Positions 10,576 to 22,099 of a stretch of DNA of 64,000 nt are shown in pieces. How positions within the stretch are numbered: the first letter of the stretch is position 1; each line of letters begins with the position of its first letter. This stretch comes from Eriocheir sinensis (lineage: Eukaryota; Arthropoda; Malacostraca; Decapoda; Varunidae): contig NC_066512.1 in assembly GCF_024679095.1 (NCBI RefSeq), positions 9,685,613 to 9,749,612 of the forward strand, read 5' to 3'. A program made the position numbers and the translations under genes. The notes under the pieces are model-generated. The model worked only from the letters and a program-made list of their open reading frames with translations, did no database searches and was not told the DNA's origin.

Positions 10576-11971
10576 CAAAGGAGGCAGCTCAAGGGCACAC
10601 AAAAAAAGGAAACAATAATAAAAAAAAGCCCGCTACTCGCTGCTCCTAAAAAGAATCAAAAGAGGTGGCCGAAAGAGAGGTCAATTTCGGGAGGAGAGGT
10701 GTCCTGATACCCTTCTCTTGAAAGAGTTCAAGTCGTAGGCAGGAGGAAATACAGATGAAGGAAGATTGTTCCAGAGTTTACCAGCGTGAGGGATGAAAGA
10801 GTGAAGATGCTGGTTAACTCTTGCATAAGAGGTTTGGACAGTATAGGGATGAGCATGAGTAGAAAGTCGTGTGCAGCGGGGCCGCGGGAGGGGGGGAGGC
10901 ATGCAGTTAGCAAGTTCAGAAGAGCAGTCAGCGTGGAAATATCGATAGAAGATAGAAAGAGAGGCAACATCGCGACGGAATTTAAGAGATAGAAGACTAT
11001 CAGTAGGAGGAGGAGAGCTGATGAGAGGAAGAGCCTTAGACTCCACTCTGTCCAGAAGACCTGTGTGAGTGGAGCCCCCCCACACGTGAGATGCATACTC
11101 CATATGAGGGCGGACAAGGCCCCTGTATATGGATAGCAACTGCGCGGGGGAGAAGAACTGGCGGAGATGATACAGAACCCCCAACCTCGAGGAAGCTGAT
11201 TTAGCGAGAGAGATGTGAAGTTTCCAGTTGAGATTTTGAGTTAAGGATAGACCGAGGATGTTTAGTGTTGAAGATGGTGATAGCTGAGTGTTGTCGAAGA
11301 AGAGGGGATAGGTGTTTGAAAGATTATGTCGAGTTGATAGGTGGAGAAAATGAGTTTTTGAGGCATTGAAGGACACAAGGTTCCTTCTGCCCCAATCGGA
11401 AATGATAGCAAGGTCTGAGGTTAAGCGTTCTGCAGCCTCCAGTCTGGAGTCGTGTACTTCCTGTTGAGAAGGTCTTCTATTGAAAGAAGTTGAATAATGC
11501 AGAGCGGAGTTGTCGGCGTATGAGTGGACAGGACAGTTTGTTATGGAAAGAAGATCATTGATGAATAACAGGAAGAGAGCGGGTGATAGGACAGAGCCCT
11601 GTGGAACACCACTGTTGATAGGTTTAGGGGAAGAACAGTGACCGTCTACCACCGCAGAGATAGAACGGCCGGAAAGGAAACTGGAGATAAAGGAACAGAG
11701 AGAGGGATAGAATCCGAAAGAGGGTAGTTTAGAATGCAAAGAATTGTGCCAGACTCTATCGAAGGCTTTCGATACGTCTAGCGCAACAGAGAAAGTTTCA
11801 CCGAAACGGCTAAGAGAGGATGACCAAGAGTCAGTTAAGAGAGCAAGAAGATCGCCAGTAGAAAGACCCTTGCGGAACTTATACTGGCGATCAGATAGAA
11901 GGTTATAAGTGGAAAGGTGCTTTTGAATCTCCCGGTTAAGGATTGATTCAAAAGCTTTAGATAGACAGACG
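10576..11971 (-). pseudogene. LINE B reverse transcriptase, copy 1, 5'-truncated, YADN
   Basis: Minus-strand RT and C-terminal region of a Jockey/I-like LINE. It stays open for about 430 codons from the 5' truncation at about 11971 (KAFESILNR) through RQYKFRKG, ALDVSKAFDRVWH, GVPQGSVLSP and a terminal domain with LVRPHMEYASHVWGG, ending at 10681. The catalytic box reads YADNSALH where the copy at 46.7 kb has YADDST, so one of the two metal-binding Asp residues is Asn and the enzyme would be inactive. The 3' UTR (10576-10680) matches 47505-47620. The sequence beyond 11971 is unrelated. The endonuclease is missing. Confidence 0.88.
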
Positions 11972-12416
11972 AACTAGTATTCAAGCGAGACACTTCAGTA
12001 CAAACATCGACAGTTTTCTTTTTTATGAATAATCATCACCTGATGATAAAAATGTCCCGCAAAAACTACATTTGCCTTTGTTACATAAAACGTGAATTAA
12101 ACTGCCCCGCACGTCCTTAGAGCAGGTTATTCATTTTATTCCGCAGACGCGAAGCTGATTATTGAACTTGATTAAATCTGTCCCGCAGGTCACGGACATG
12201 CCTGATGAATGTAGTTATACCACTAGAGCGGGTAGCCTCGTTATGTGCCAACAGACTTTCTGTTGCCTGTTTTATGTTCCCCCCGCTCCTCCTCCTCCTC
12301 CTCCTCTTCCGTAATAATGAGAGGTGTGGGGAACTTAGTCCTTGATTAGGTGACAAAATTCTTCTCTGATACATTTTTTTTTCTTAGCTTCCTCACTTCT
12401 GACAGATTGTGCGTTT
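11972..12416. other. Stretch without a recognised feature
   Basis: Unique-looking sequence with a short CTCCTC run near 12290. I see no coding sense, element ends or RNA gene. Confidence 0.6.
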
Positions 12417-12576
<160 letters not shown>

Positions 12577-12689
12577 CATAGAAAATTCAGACAAAACAAA
12601 CTACATGTACCAGACTATAGGTGATCTGTCCTTAAACCTAAGTGATTCTACATTAAGCAGATAGCTCCTAAACTTTGCATTTCTACTTT

Positions 12690-13842
12690 AGTTAATATTA
12701 AATTGAAGGAAGTGTCGGTCGAGCTTGTTTTAATGGGTTGAAGAAAAAATTGGTGCTGTCTGAATTTACTTGTCTACATTTAAGTTTTATGCCATTATCC
12801 CCGTTCGTAAAGTGTCATCTATCATAAACAATTTTGATTTGTCCACATTCGTAAATCCATTAAGTATTTTAAAACATTCGATCAGTTTTCCTCGGAGGCA
12901 AAGTTTCTCAAGAAAGAACATAATAAGGGTGGAAAGCCTCTCGTCGTATGATTTGTTGCGCAAAGAAGGGACCATTTTTGTTGCCCGACGCTGAACACCT
13001 TAATTTACCAATGTCCTTTGCATGGTGAGGAGACCAAAACCTTACTGAATATTCCAAGTGGGGTCTGACTAAACTATTGCAGAGCAGAAGTATTACTTCT
13101 TTATTTTATAATAAAAAGTTTCTTTTAATGAAGCCCAACATTATGTTCGCTTTATGTGCTGCATCGATGCATTGCTGTGAGAATTTGAGGTTTGACGCGA
13201 TTTTGACACCCAGGTCCTTAACGCATTGAACGCTTTTGAGTTTTACGCTGCGCATTTCGTAATCGAACTTCTTATTTCTTGTTCCAACTTGAAGGACCTG
13301 GCACTTATCTACATTAAAGGGCATCTCCCATCTATCAGACCAAGCTGAAATTTTATGCAAATCCTCTTGGAGGGTTTGTTTGTCTTCGTCAGTGAGAACA
13401 GAGTTACCAATCTTTGTGTCGTCTGCAAATTTACTAATGAGATTATTAATTCCAACATCCACATCGTTGATGTAAATAATGAAGAGCACTGGGCCAAGAA
13501 CCGAGAGTGTTACTTTGGTTCTCGCCCAGTCAATATGTGTGAGATACAAGCCTCCTAATGTCAGGGAGTCGCTGTTATTACATTTAAATATCATCTTCGA
13601 GTGATTGCCCTGGAGGCCTGTAGGTAACAGATATATTTATATTTAGTTTTTGCAATGTTTACTCGCACGCACAAATGCTCAACGTTGCTGTCTCTTGGTA
13701 TTGTACGATTAACACGATCTTTGTTGGAGAGTCTGTAGCCATCTATGTTGCATTCTGAACTTAAATCAGTATTTGTGGTGTCGATAAATGTTTCTGTTTT
13801 AGCAATTACGTCAAAATTTTCTGTTGAAACAAGACATCTCAC
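12690..13842 (-). pseudogene. LINE A ORF2, copy 2, EN-RT fusion by deletion
   Basis: The endonuclease start is visible (RCLVSTENFDVIA, TETFIDTT, YRLSNKDRVN), then an HIDWARTK-like scrap of the region after the GDFN motif is joined directly to RT at SVLGPVLFIIYINDVDVG (about 13500). The catalytic KFADDTKIG and the FNVDKCQVLQVG, KDLGVKIASN and MLGFIKRNF blocks follow with few changes. The last part is frameshifted and misses the NKLPPSV block. Deletion of roughly 1 kb relative to copy 1 excludes function. Confidence 0.82.
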
Positions 13843-13975
13843 TTCATTAAACTTGTTTCTTAGGCTACTCGCATTGATACTTTTTGGACTTTTATATTAT
13901 ATTGAGGTTTAGTAATACAGTTGATGTTACTTGTGGGTTCACGGTTTCGCGTTTCATGTGTTGCATGCCGTCTAT

Positions 13976-14909
13976 TTACACGGGCGGGGTGGAGGGACGT
14001 GGCCGATTGCAGTTTTTTGTTCGGGTGTCACGTACTGCGTCGTTAAGGAGCCTTCCGAATCTGGCTGCCCCGACGGGGGACAGGTGTATTCCGTCCCTAT
14101 GGAAGAGCTCACCCTGGCCGTAGAAATTGTCCCAGGCGTTAAAGAACTCGACGTCAAGCTCCCTGCGAAGTGTCTATAAGCGGCTGTTGAGGCTGAAGGC
14201 CTTACGGAAGAAGTCGCTCGCCGCCGACATCTGTGGTAGAATTCCTGAAATCACAATGTTAGGGGATTTAGACTTGTACTGCTGGATAAGCCTACGGTAC
14301 TTGTCCAGCAATTCCTCAGACCAGGTCGTGGTGACGTCGTTCGTACCTGTGTGGAAAACAAAAAGAGAATCATTAGAAGCCTCAGCGGAGAACTCGTTCA
14401 GGGCAGCTGTAATGTCATTAACTCCAGCTCCAGGATAACAATAGGCCTACGACGGGGGACTCTTCCACAGAATTCATCCACCTGATAGCGAATCATAGAG
14501 TCCCCAACCAAGAAAGTGCTCTGCTCCTCGTCCTCCTCTTCCTGTATGTCAAATCTGTTGAAGCATAGAGTAGGGTAAATGGCTTTGGGGGCGGGTCTGG
14601 CTCCTCCTCTCACGGGAGTGAAGCCTGCAGTGTCAGGTGAAGCTCTTACCCTGTGACGAGACATCTTCGGTTGATGTCGGGGCTTGGAGAGCAGGCGCGG
14701 CGGGTGATGGGGCGTCAGTGGCAGCAGGTGCGACTATGTTGTGTTAATTCAGTGATCTTCTCCTGGCCAGCTGTCAGCCTCTCAGCTTGTTCAAGGAGTC
14801 TGGTTTCCATCTGCTGTCTCTTCAGGCAGATCTTGCAGACGTACGAGCGTCCTGTGAAAAAATGGCATGAGAAATTCTCGGAGCCTGATGAACTTTTCTT
14901 TAGCGCCAT
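13976..14909 (-). pseudogene. LINE A ORF1 with SGNH esterase domain, copy 2
   Basis: About 310 codons. Residues 1-60: MALKKSSSG, VCKICLKRQ Cys motif and a Gln/Leu/Glu coiled-coil-like stretch. Then a Pro/Ser linker and an SGNH hydrolase fold: block I VGDSMIRYQ (about 14500), TGTNDV as block III (about 14350), DGIHLSPVG as block V (about 14070), ending RPSTPPV. The Ser, Asn, Asp and His residues of the catalytic set are all visible. A frameshift near 14440-14460 and an in-frame tag near 14180 break it, and a deletion after the coiled coil shifts the frame. Of the three copies it shows the ORF1 architecture best. CR1-type ORF1 proteins act with the element RNA; the esterase role is not settled. 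Confidence 0.82.
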
Positions 14910-14971
14910 CTGGGTAAGCAAAAGAGAGCAAGTGAGATGTTAGTTTATAACGCCGGGTTAGGCAAAGGGGT

Positions 14972-14982
<11 letters not shown>

Positions 14983-15044
<62 letters not shown>
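14983..15044. repeat. (GA)n microsatellite at LINE A copy 2 5' end
   Basis: Clean dinucleotide run directly next to the CGCGCGCG that opens the LINE 5' UTR; the opposite flank of copy 1 is built in the same way. Confidence 0.95.
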
Positions 15045-15046
<2 letters not shown>

Positions 15047-15164
15047 ACTATAGGCAAGAGTGTACAAGTAGATATGGGGGAGTACAGGGGCGGTGGGCGT
15101 GATGGCGGGAGGGCTTAACTAAGGCGGTGAATACATTATTATAAGGAAGACTGATGGACGTTGG

Positions 15165-15490
15165 TGTAGAATTATATTGCATGGTGGTTGATGGATAGAT
15201 GGATCGGTGGATAGGTGGGTGGATAGGGTGGTTAATGGATGGTTGGATAATGATAGGTAGGGGATATATGGAGGGATGGATGATAGGTAGGTAAGTGGAT
15301 GAAGGGATAGATGAATAGATAGAAGGTTGCATGGATGGATGAAGTGATAGGTAGATGAAAGTATGAAAAAAACAGAGGAAGAGGGTAGGAGGGCGAGACT
15401 GAGGGAAAATGTGGATGGATTCATAGAGAGGGAGCGAGGGAAGAAGATAGACAGTGATTTGAAACATTTGAAACATTTGAAACATTTATT
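15165..15490. repeat. Degenerate GATG/GATA tetranucleotide tract
   Basis: ATGGATGG, GATAGGTGG and ATAGATGA words over about 270 bp, ending with three tandem CATTTGAAA units near 15465-15488. Reading frames across it are low-complexity. Confidence 0.8.
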
Positions 15491-16739
15491 AATAGCCTAT
15501 TAGGTACAGTTACATAATTATGTTGTATGTATTGTTAGAGGCCAGCCTTTATATAAGCATAAGCTTTTCAGGCAAAATTTGATTTGATAGGTAGAAGGAA
15601 AGGGATGAATGAATGGACTCGTGGGACGCATTCATGGGTTGATGAATGTATGGAGGAATAATTGTGATACAACATTAATAATCTTCGGGGGTATGTTCTG
15701 GGAGCAGACAGGTTTATTGCGTTAATTACTTCACTGTGGTAATAATTCATGTTAAAATAATGAGGGTTGAAATTCTGTTTTTGTAGTGGTGGTTTTGGTG
15801 GTGGTGGTATTGGACACAATGTTCACTACAACTACCACTACACTACTATTTAGACTCCACAACAAGGCATCCGGTGATACAGTGGAGTAAACCGCAAAAC
15901 CGTAAAATTTTAGATACGGGTGGGAAAAACAGCGTGCAACTTCCAGGATTAACGTGGTATTCATTTCAAGGCAAAATTGATCATTTGAAAGCCGGTAGAA
16001 TCCAAAGGTCCGTATTTTCATGCCGGAAACGTCGGACTGTTTCTGATCCATCGTGCTACATAGACTCTTATCCGAGTGATTATTCAGCTAATGAACACTC
16101 GGATTTCTGTGTTCAACTCTTCCTAAGCCAGTCACGCGCCACCTGCCCCACATAGGTCCTCTCAGTCACTTTTTAACTACGACTCTACTCAACCTTGGAC
16201 TTTAATAATTCTTTCATCATTTGTATTTTAACCAGGATTACATTGCTAACATGAGTTCTGTTTAGCAATGAAAATAAAGATCGACTCCTACACCATACTC
16301 ACAAGAGGTTAAGCATCCCAGAAACCCTGGAAAACAATGTAGCGAGGAAGAAACGTGACAGTGGTGAATCGTTATCAGGCTGACACCAAGCGGCAAGTTG
16401 GGGCACGTGTTTTATGGCATTCCTGCTGCAGCCCGAGCATTGCTTTCATAAAATAGGTATGGAAAGTGCTAAAACCTACAACAGTTACTAGACTTCCTAT
16501 GCACATTTTTACAGGTCTGAAAAAAAGAGAAGAAGCACTGATTTGGAGATAATAAAACTTTCACGTTGCTATAGTAAAGGTACATTAAAAAAAAAAAAAA
16601 TCAGTCATGAAAATGGTTGAGGGGTGAATCCCTTGACAACCAAAACAAACAAACAATCAAACAAACAAACAAAAAATGCATTTCAAAAAGTTCTAAAACG
16701 GACGATGAAAAAGTTATATTGATGTAATTTTCTTTACGT
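15491..16739. other. Stretch without a recognised gene
   Basis: Holds a 93-codon plus-strand frame (15874-16155) with no recognisable domain, signal peptide or family resemblance, an A-run near 16590 and a short CAAA repeat near 16645. I cannot support a gene here. Confidence 0.55.
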
Positions 16740-17022
16740 GGTGCGTGGTCAGCGTGCTTGGCTACTACTCCTTTGGCCTGGGTTCGTTTCCCGGCCCGGG
16801 CAATCGGCGTGCACCTCACCTAGCTGTTAATCCTCCCTTTAGGGCTGATCAACAAATCGGTACCTGGGGAAACCTGGGGAAGGTAAACTGTGTCAATCCC
16901 GGATTTTACATTGGCCAGTGTCCCGGCGTAATTGTTTGTTACCTTCCATAGGTTCAAAGGGCCAGCAGATCGGAGATGAGCACCGCAGCCACCCTCAGCC
17001 ACAGCGTATGCACCCATCTTTA
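16740..17022 (+). mobile_element. SINE family 1 copy, tRNA-derived head
   Basis: The head contains GTGGTCAGCGTGCTTGG (A-box-like) and GGGTTCGTTTCCCGG (B-box-like) at tRNA spacing, followed by a body with CGTGCACCTCACC, GGTACCTGGGGAAACC and AGATCGGAGATGAGC. The same order is found inverted at 39.65-39.92 kb and partly at 40.2 kb, which identifies a dispersed SINE. Transcription by RNA polymerase III is expected from such a head; no independent tRNA gene is implied. Confidence 0.82.
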
Positions 17023-17146
17023 CCTTACCAATTATGTATCTTTTCTCAAACTCTTCAGTAAACCAAAACTATGAGTTTGCGTGTAACGCCTCTTTCACAC
17101 CGGTTACCTTTACTTTTCATTACCAGTTATCTCCCTCCCCATATCA

Positions 17147-17152
<6 letters not shown>

Positions 17153-17214
<62 letters not shown>
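17153..17214. repeat. (CT)n microsatellite
   Basis: Uninterrupted CT dinucleotides, 50 bp left of the Gypsy element. Confidence 0.97.
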
Positions 17215-17217
<3 letters not shown>

Positions 17218-17264
17218 CCTCGCAGCTCCCTTCTTTTAAATACTGTTCCGAGCATCTTCCATAC

Positions 17265-17556
17265 TGTAGCGGGTGCTACTTCAGGCAGTCTACTTTCTTA
17301 GTTCAGGGAAGAATGAAACACTGTGGTGGTCTGACAGCAACTGATTTATTAGCGAGAGACACGGCTATATATAGGGCGCTATAAGATCAAGCACCAGATC
17401 CACAGCCAATCAGCTACCAGCGTGGCTGCCACTCCGCACCTCGTGAGTATTCGCTGTCGGCCGCCTTGGATCTAGCGCTTAGACCGACAGCAATCATCTG
17501 TCAGCGCAACTCCCGTCCCGTGCCTCGTGATTGGAATTGTGGCGAAGGCCGCCACA
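17265..17556 (-). repeat. 3' LTR of the Gypsy element
   Basis: A 292-bp LTR with TG...CA ends. Its first 77 bp match 22117-22197 and its last 70 bp match 24500-24575. It holds TATATATAGGG near 17370, a possible core promoter in the other strand sense. It lacks the insertion seen in the partner LTR. No convincing polypurine tract precedes it on the minus strand (only GAAGAC). Confidence 0.88.
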
Positions 17557-17635
17557 GTCTTCAGCGAAAACGTCCCGTTGTGCGTGAGAGGGGACGGTCC
17601 GCCTTGGAAAGTAGTACAGGAGGGGAGTCGTCGTC

Positions 17636-18210
17636 TCAAAGGTATGCTGGTTTGAGTCGGTCGATGGAGACACAGTCGTCGCCGCCTATTATACGTTGTA
17701 AGAAAGCTTTCTTCTTTCTTTGGATGACTTCGTAGGGGCCAGAGTAGAGGGGGGTGAAGGGTGGTGTGTGGGCGTCTGTGCGAAGAGACATGCTTTGATG
17801 AATGTAAATCTCGGGGGAAGTATCGGTGATCTGGCGCCTTCTATGTTTGCTTGCACGGGGCGAATTTTCAGCCGATGCTCCTGAGGCGGATGATGTCGAT
17901 GCTCGTAGGGGCGTCAGGGAAGAATTCGCCGGGTACAACGAGGGGGTCGCCGAAGACCATCTCGGCCGGGGAGAAGTCGAGGCCTTCCTATGGGGTAGTA
18001 CGAAGGCCGAGGACCCAGGGTAGCTCTGAGAACCATGCTGAGTTGTTGCATCGTGACATCAGGGTCGCCTTGAGGGTCCTGTGAAATCGCTCCACCATGC
18101 CGTTAGCTTTCGGGTTGTAGGCTGTAATGTGATGGACTGCGGTCCCCAACAGCTGTCCCAAGGATGTCCATAACTGCGACGTGAAGGTGGTGCCGCGGTC
18201 GGACGTGATG
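17636..18210 (-). pseudogene. Gypsy integrase, distal part with GPY/F-like end
   Basis: Directly downstream of an in-frame tag that ends the main pol frame. The first frame reads HITSDRGTTF (second catalytic Asp), HHITAYNPKANGMVERFHR (catalytic Glu in VERFHR) and stops after LGLRTTP. After a frame change the C-terminal module PLYSGPYEVIQRKKKAF and VSIDRLKPAYL is clear, ending at 17636. This is the part of Gypsy integrase that completes the DDE core and binds DNA or chromatin. At least three lesions separate it from the upstream half. Confidence 0.85.
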
Positions 18211-19659
18211 TGCTATGTAATGTCGAATCTGGAGATCCATCCAGAGAGCAGGGCTGCGGTGAAAGAGGCTGATGTGGCGTCGGGCATTGGGACGGCTTCA
18301 GGCCATCTGGTAGAGTGCTCTACGATGGTGAAAAGATAACGCCATCCTGCTGACGGAGGAAGGGGACCCACTACGTCCACGTGGATGTGGGCGAAACGTC
18401 TCTGAGTTTGGGGAAAGGATCCGGGGCCCGTCTCGGTGTGTCGGTGGACTTTGGATTTCTGGCAGGAAGAGCAGGACCGAACCCAGTTCCCCGCGTCGCG
18501 GGAGATGCCGTGTCTCACGAACTTTTGTGTTAGCAGTCGTGTTGTTGCTCGTCGTGAAGAATGTGACAGGTCGTGGACGAGGTCGAAAACGTGACGGCGA
18601 AGGGGTGCTGGTATCCATGGGCGTGGTCGCCCGGTGCTGACATCGCAGAGGATGGTGGGGCCGGAATCGCTCAGGGGAATGTCCTTCCACTGTAGGGCTG
18701 TGAGCGATGTTCTCGCTGTTGTCGTCTCGGGGTACCGTTGCTGCTCCTTGGCAAGGAGGTTGCAGTCGTCTCCCAATTGAATTGCGTCTATCTCGACTCT
18801 GGAGAAGGCGTCGGCTACGGGGTTCTTCCTGCGGGGCAGGTGTCTGAAGGTGCAGTTAAGCTCGGAGATGGCTGAGAAGTGTCGGCGCTGTCGTGGGGAC
18901 CAGGCGTCCGTCTGTTTAGTAAAGACATGAACCAAGGGCATGTGGTCGGTCTGGATGGTGAAGGTTGCACCCTCCAGGAAGTGGCGGAAATGGCGGACGG
19001 CTTGGTGGACGGCGAGAAGTTCTCTGCCAAAGGCAGAGTAGTTCCTTTTAGCCTTAAGGAATTTTTGGCTGAAGAAACTCAAAGGGCGTGGCTGTCCGTG
19101 GGTGATTTGTTCCAAAACAGCGCCAATGGCGATGTTGCTGGCGTCCGTGGTGACGATGAGAGGCTTCCCGGGAACTGGAAAAGCAAGGAGGACTGCCGCG
19201 GCGAGGGCGTCTTTCGTTTTCTGGAAAGCATCTGCTTGAGAGGGATCCCACGTCAGGTCCTTGGGTTTGCCTGCTAGTACTGCGTATAGTGGCGCCATGG
19301 TGGAAGCGATCCTGGGCAGGAAGCGGTGGTAATAGTTGACCATTCCCACGAATTTCTGGAGGGCCTCGACTGTGGTGGGCGTGGGGAATCCTTGGATGGT
19401 GGTTACCTTTTCTGGTACGGGTGAAACGCCTGCAGGAGTGAGACGGTGCCCTAAGAAGTCCACCTCTCTGGCGCCGAACACACACTTGTTCTGCTGAAGG
19501 CGCCCCAGTACTTCGGAGAGATGTCGTAGGTGTTCTTCCTTTGATGATGAAAATATGAGGATGTCGATGTAGCTGGCGCAGAAGGGTAAGTCACCGAGGA
19601 TTCCGTCCATCATCCTTTGAAAGGTGGCGCCAGAGTTCCGCAGGCCAAAACAGCTGTAA
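18211..19659 (-). pseudogene. Gypsy pol: RT, RNase H and integrase N-terminal half
   Basis: A 485-codon open frame. RT part: NYSCFGLRNSGATFQRMM, then YIDILIFSS, where the usual YIDD box has lost one Asp codon (19554-19572), then DFLGHRL and FVGMVNYYHRFLP. RNase H part: TTDASNIAIGAVLEQ, GRELLAVHQAVRHFRHFL, QTDHMPL and PVADAFSRV. Integrase: HHCC zinc module (HDLSH...CSSCQ, about 18470-18580) and the first core Asp in HVDVVGPLP. It ends at tag after FDIT. The upstream part of RT lies beyond the insertion at 19664-20333. Long and otherwise clean, yet the YIDD loss excludes polymerase activity. Confidence 0.92.
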
Positions 19660-19663
19660 TTAA

Positions 19664-20333
19664 CCCGCACAGTACTAGCGACGCGTATACGAGTCAGCGC
19701 CTATGGTTGCAGGAAATACTAGCGACGCGCATAAACGTCGGGCTTGCTCAACACTGTTACAGTCGATGTAGCGGGTTTATTTTTGCTACAGAGACTGCTG
19801 CGGACAATGGCAACACTGCGCGAGTGCGTTTGTAGCATTGGCAACACTACCCAAACTGGGAAGGAATCACAAGCCACCTGTGACATCAGGATCAAGATCA
19901 AGTGGAAACAAAGTATCGGCGGCCCATTCCTTTTGCCATATGGCGATAGACAGTGAGTTTGAGGTTTCCTCATCTGAATAAGACGTGGAAGCACTCTCAG
20001 ACTTTGGTTCGAACACGGATTATGTGCCAGATGAGGATATAGGCTATATTGAGCCGCCTTTGTAACACGAGATTCTACTGTCCTGAAAATTCTGAAAATC
20101 CCACACTTATACCCCATGAAATGGTGCTCTCTGGAGTATTCTACACCTGTGTGCAACAAAAATGGGCTACCTGGCCTCTATCACTTGTCAAATCCTCCAT
20201 AAACCATCGATCATGTACAGGGGTCGTTTCCAGCCTCACCGTGGTAACACTTCATGGAGTTCTGCGAAAAGTAGGTCTATGACATGTTTTTTTCTTATTT
20301 TTTTTTCCACTTTTCCCATCACATGGAACGTTT
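19664..20333 (+). mobile_element. TTAA-flanked piggyBac-like fragment in the Gypsy RT
   Basis: Interrupts RT between KTA and NYSCFG. TTAA stands on both sides (19660-19663 and 20334-20337), and the left end begins CCCGCACAGTACTAGCGACG; the word ACTAGCGACGCG recurs about 45 bp further in as a subterminal repeat. At 19940 a frame opens MAIDSEFEVSSSE, one stop, DVEALSDFGSN and YVPDED, an acidic N-terminus resembling piggyBac transposases. The right end has no GGG. TTAA duplication and the CCC end are piggyBac traits; a remnant of such an element is the best reading, not proved. Confidence 0.6.
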
Positions 20334-20337
20334 TTAA

Positions 20338-21250
20338 GCTCCCCCCCCAAAAAAAATGGCCGGTATTGGGGAAGCCAAAACTATTGGCGGTCTTTGGGAT
20401 GTCCTCCGGGTGCATGTGGACCTGGTAGTAACCCTTTAGTAGGTCCAATTTTGAGAAGATTTTGGCGCCGTGGAGGAAGGAGGTGATGTCGGCGATATGG
20501 GGCAGTGGGTAGTGATCTGGCTCTGTTCTAGTGTTGAGGCCCCTATAGTCCCCGCGGGGGCGAAGGGAGCCATCCTTCTTCGTCGCGATGTGAAGTGGTG
20601 ACGCCCAGGGGCTTGGCGCCTTCTAGCAGATGCCCAGACCCTCGAGCTCGGTGAAGGCATGTTTTGCTGCGGCGAACTTGTCAGGGGCCAGACGACGAAA
20701 TTTGGAGAAAACCGGGGGGCCTGATGTCTTTATAAGGTGGTAGATTTCATGTTTTGCTGGATTTTTCGGCTGTTGTCGGAGTTTTGGTTTGAAAACATCG
20801 GGGTACGTGTTGCGGAGGTGAGCGAAGCCGTCTGTCACCTCGACTACCTGTTGGGAGAACTCGGTAAGCGCGGCGGCGATGGGGGTGGTGGTGAGGGAGG
20901 CTGCGTCCACCAGCCGACATCTGGCGACGTCCACGAGGAGCTGGTATTGGGCCACAAAATCTGTCCCAAGTAGGGGAAAGGTGACGTCTACCACTATGAA
21001 ACTCCATCCGAATGTGTGGCCGCCGATGCTGCTATCGAGGTGCTGATGGCCGTACGTTGGTATAGATGTGCTGTTGGCCGAGGCGAGTTGGACGTTGGAT
21101 GCTGGTTGATGGGGCTTCTTTCATCAAGCAGCTGGCAGGAGAGAACGGGCAGCGACAGTGTTGACCAGGAAACGCACCCCCGTTGCAGGATCAGAGAGGA
21201 AGAAGGCGTCAACACCGGTGGAGGCCGCCGCGATGCACGGCGGCCACCCT
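20338..21250 (-). pseudogene. Gypsy protease and RT N-terminal half
   Basis: The protease segment reads GVRFLVNTVAARSLLPA (about 21130-21185); the expected catalytic DTG is NTV, so both Asp and Gly are changed, and a stop follows. The frame continues through LLGTDFVAQYQLLVDV, ELEGLGIC, an in-frame tag, KAPSPWASPLHIATKKDGS, RPRGDYRGLN, KLDLLKGYYQVH and HPEDIPKTA. These are the usual linker and first RT blocks, with the first catalytic Asp in KLDLL kept. The RT is then cut by the 19664-20333 insertion, and the last 15 codons before it look scrambled. Confidence 0.87.
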
Positions 21251-21259
21251 ACTCGTTTT

Positions 21260-22085
21260 TTGGTCACGAGCATCCTGGTTGGCAGGTTCTTGCCTTGGGG
21301 CCGAATTTGGCGTGGTAGTAACAGAGCTTCTCCGTGAACTTCTTCTTGGTCCCTTGCTGGTTTGATCGTGGCCGCGGGGTATGGTACTGTTGCGCCGGTG
21401 CTTGTCAGGCTCGCTGTGGTAGGCGGTGTGCTACTGCGATGTCGACCTCGTCATCCCGGAATGATGGTGGGGTGTCGGAAAGCACGGCGTTGATGCGGCG
21501 AGTTGAAGCCGTGAGCGCTTCGACTAGGCGGCCTGCTTGTTGTTGCAGGTCATCCTCGTCGATTTCCTCCGTGTTGGGAATGACAGCGCGGATGGATTCG
21601 GGGACGCGGAGGAGCCACAGTGCTCGAAACAGGTGTAGATGTCGAGCAGTCCCGTCGGCGGATGGAGGGAGTCTTGCCAGTACCCTCATCTAGAGGAGGG
21701 TGTCGGAAGGTTTCTGGACGCCAAGGGGTTGTTTTGAGAGCTGGAGGAGCCGTGACACTCACGCTGCTGGGGAAGGCGTAAAACGCTGAAGTAGGTAGGT
21801 TTTCAGGTCGTCGTATTCGATGGCGGCGTCGCCCTTGGCTTCCAACCATTCCGAGATGCGTGGAAAAAGTTCGTCTGGGAGAGCTGCTAAGACGGAGTCG
21901 GCCCGTGAGGTTGGGATGCTCACTCTTTTGAGCGGAATTGCACCTCTGCTCGCCGGAACCAGGCATGTGCGTCGGTCGTAGAGAAGGTCGGGAGCTTGAC
22001 CTGTGCGGCTGCGGCTGGGTGGGTGTCTGCGGGAGTGGTAGACGGAGAGTTGAGGGAGGGCGTGTCCATTGTGTCGAGAGGCGAG
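21260..22085 (-). pseudogene. Gypsy gag with CHCC zinc motif
   Basis: Starts near 22070 with MDTPSLNSPS and an Ala/Thr/Pro-rich lead, then QVKLPTFSTTDAHAWFRR, a capsid-like segment typical of arthropod Gypsy gag. After a frame change: ARLPPSADGTARHL, IRAVIPNTEEIDEDDL and LVEALTASTRRINAVL. The end (about 21262-21325) carries LCYYHAKFGPKARTCQPGC, a C-x2-H-x9-C-x3-C motif instead of the retroviral CCHC. At least two frameshifts and several stops. It forms the particle shell and binds RNA in intact relatives. Confidence 0.78.
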
Positions 22086-22099
22086 AGAGCAGCTTGCGT

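Noticed and set aside
15874..16155. 93-codon frame as a gene
   Set aside because: No family resemblance, no regulatory context, length within chance for this composition.
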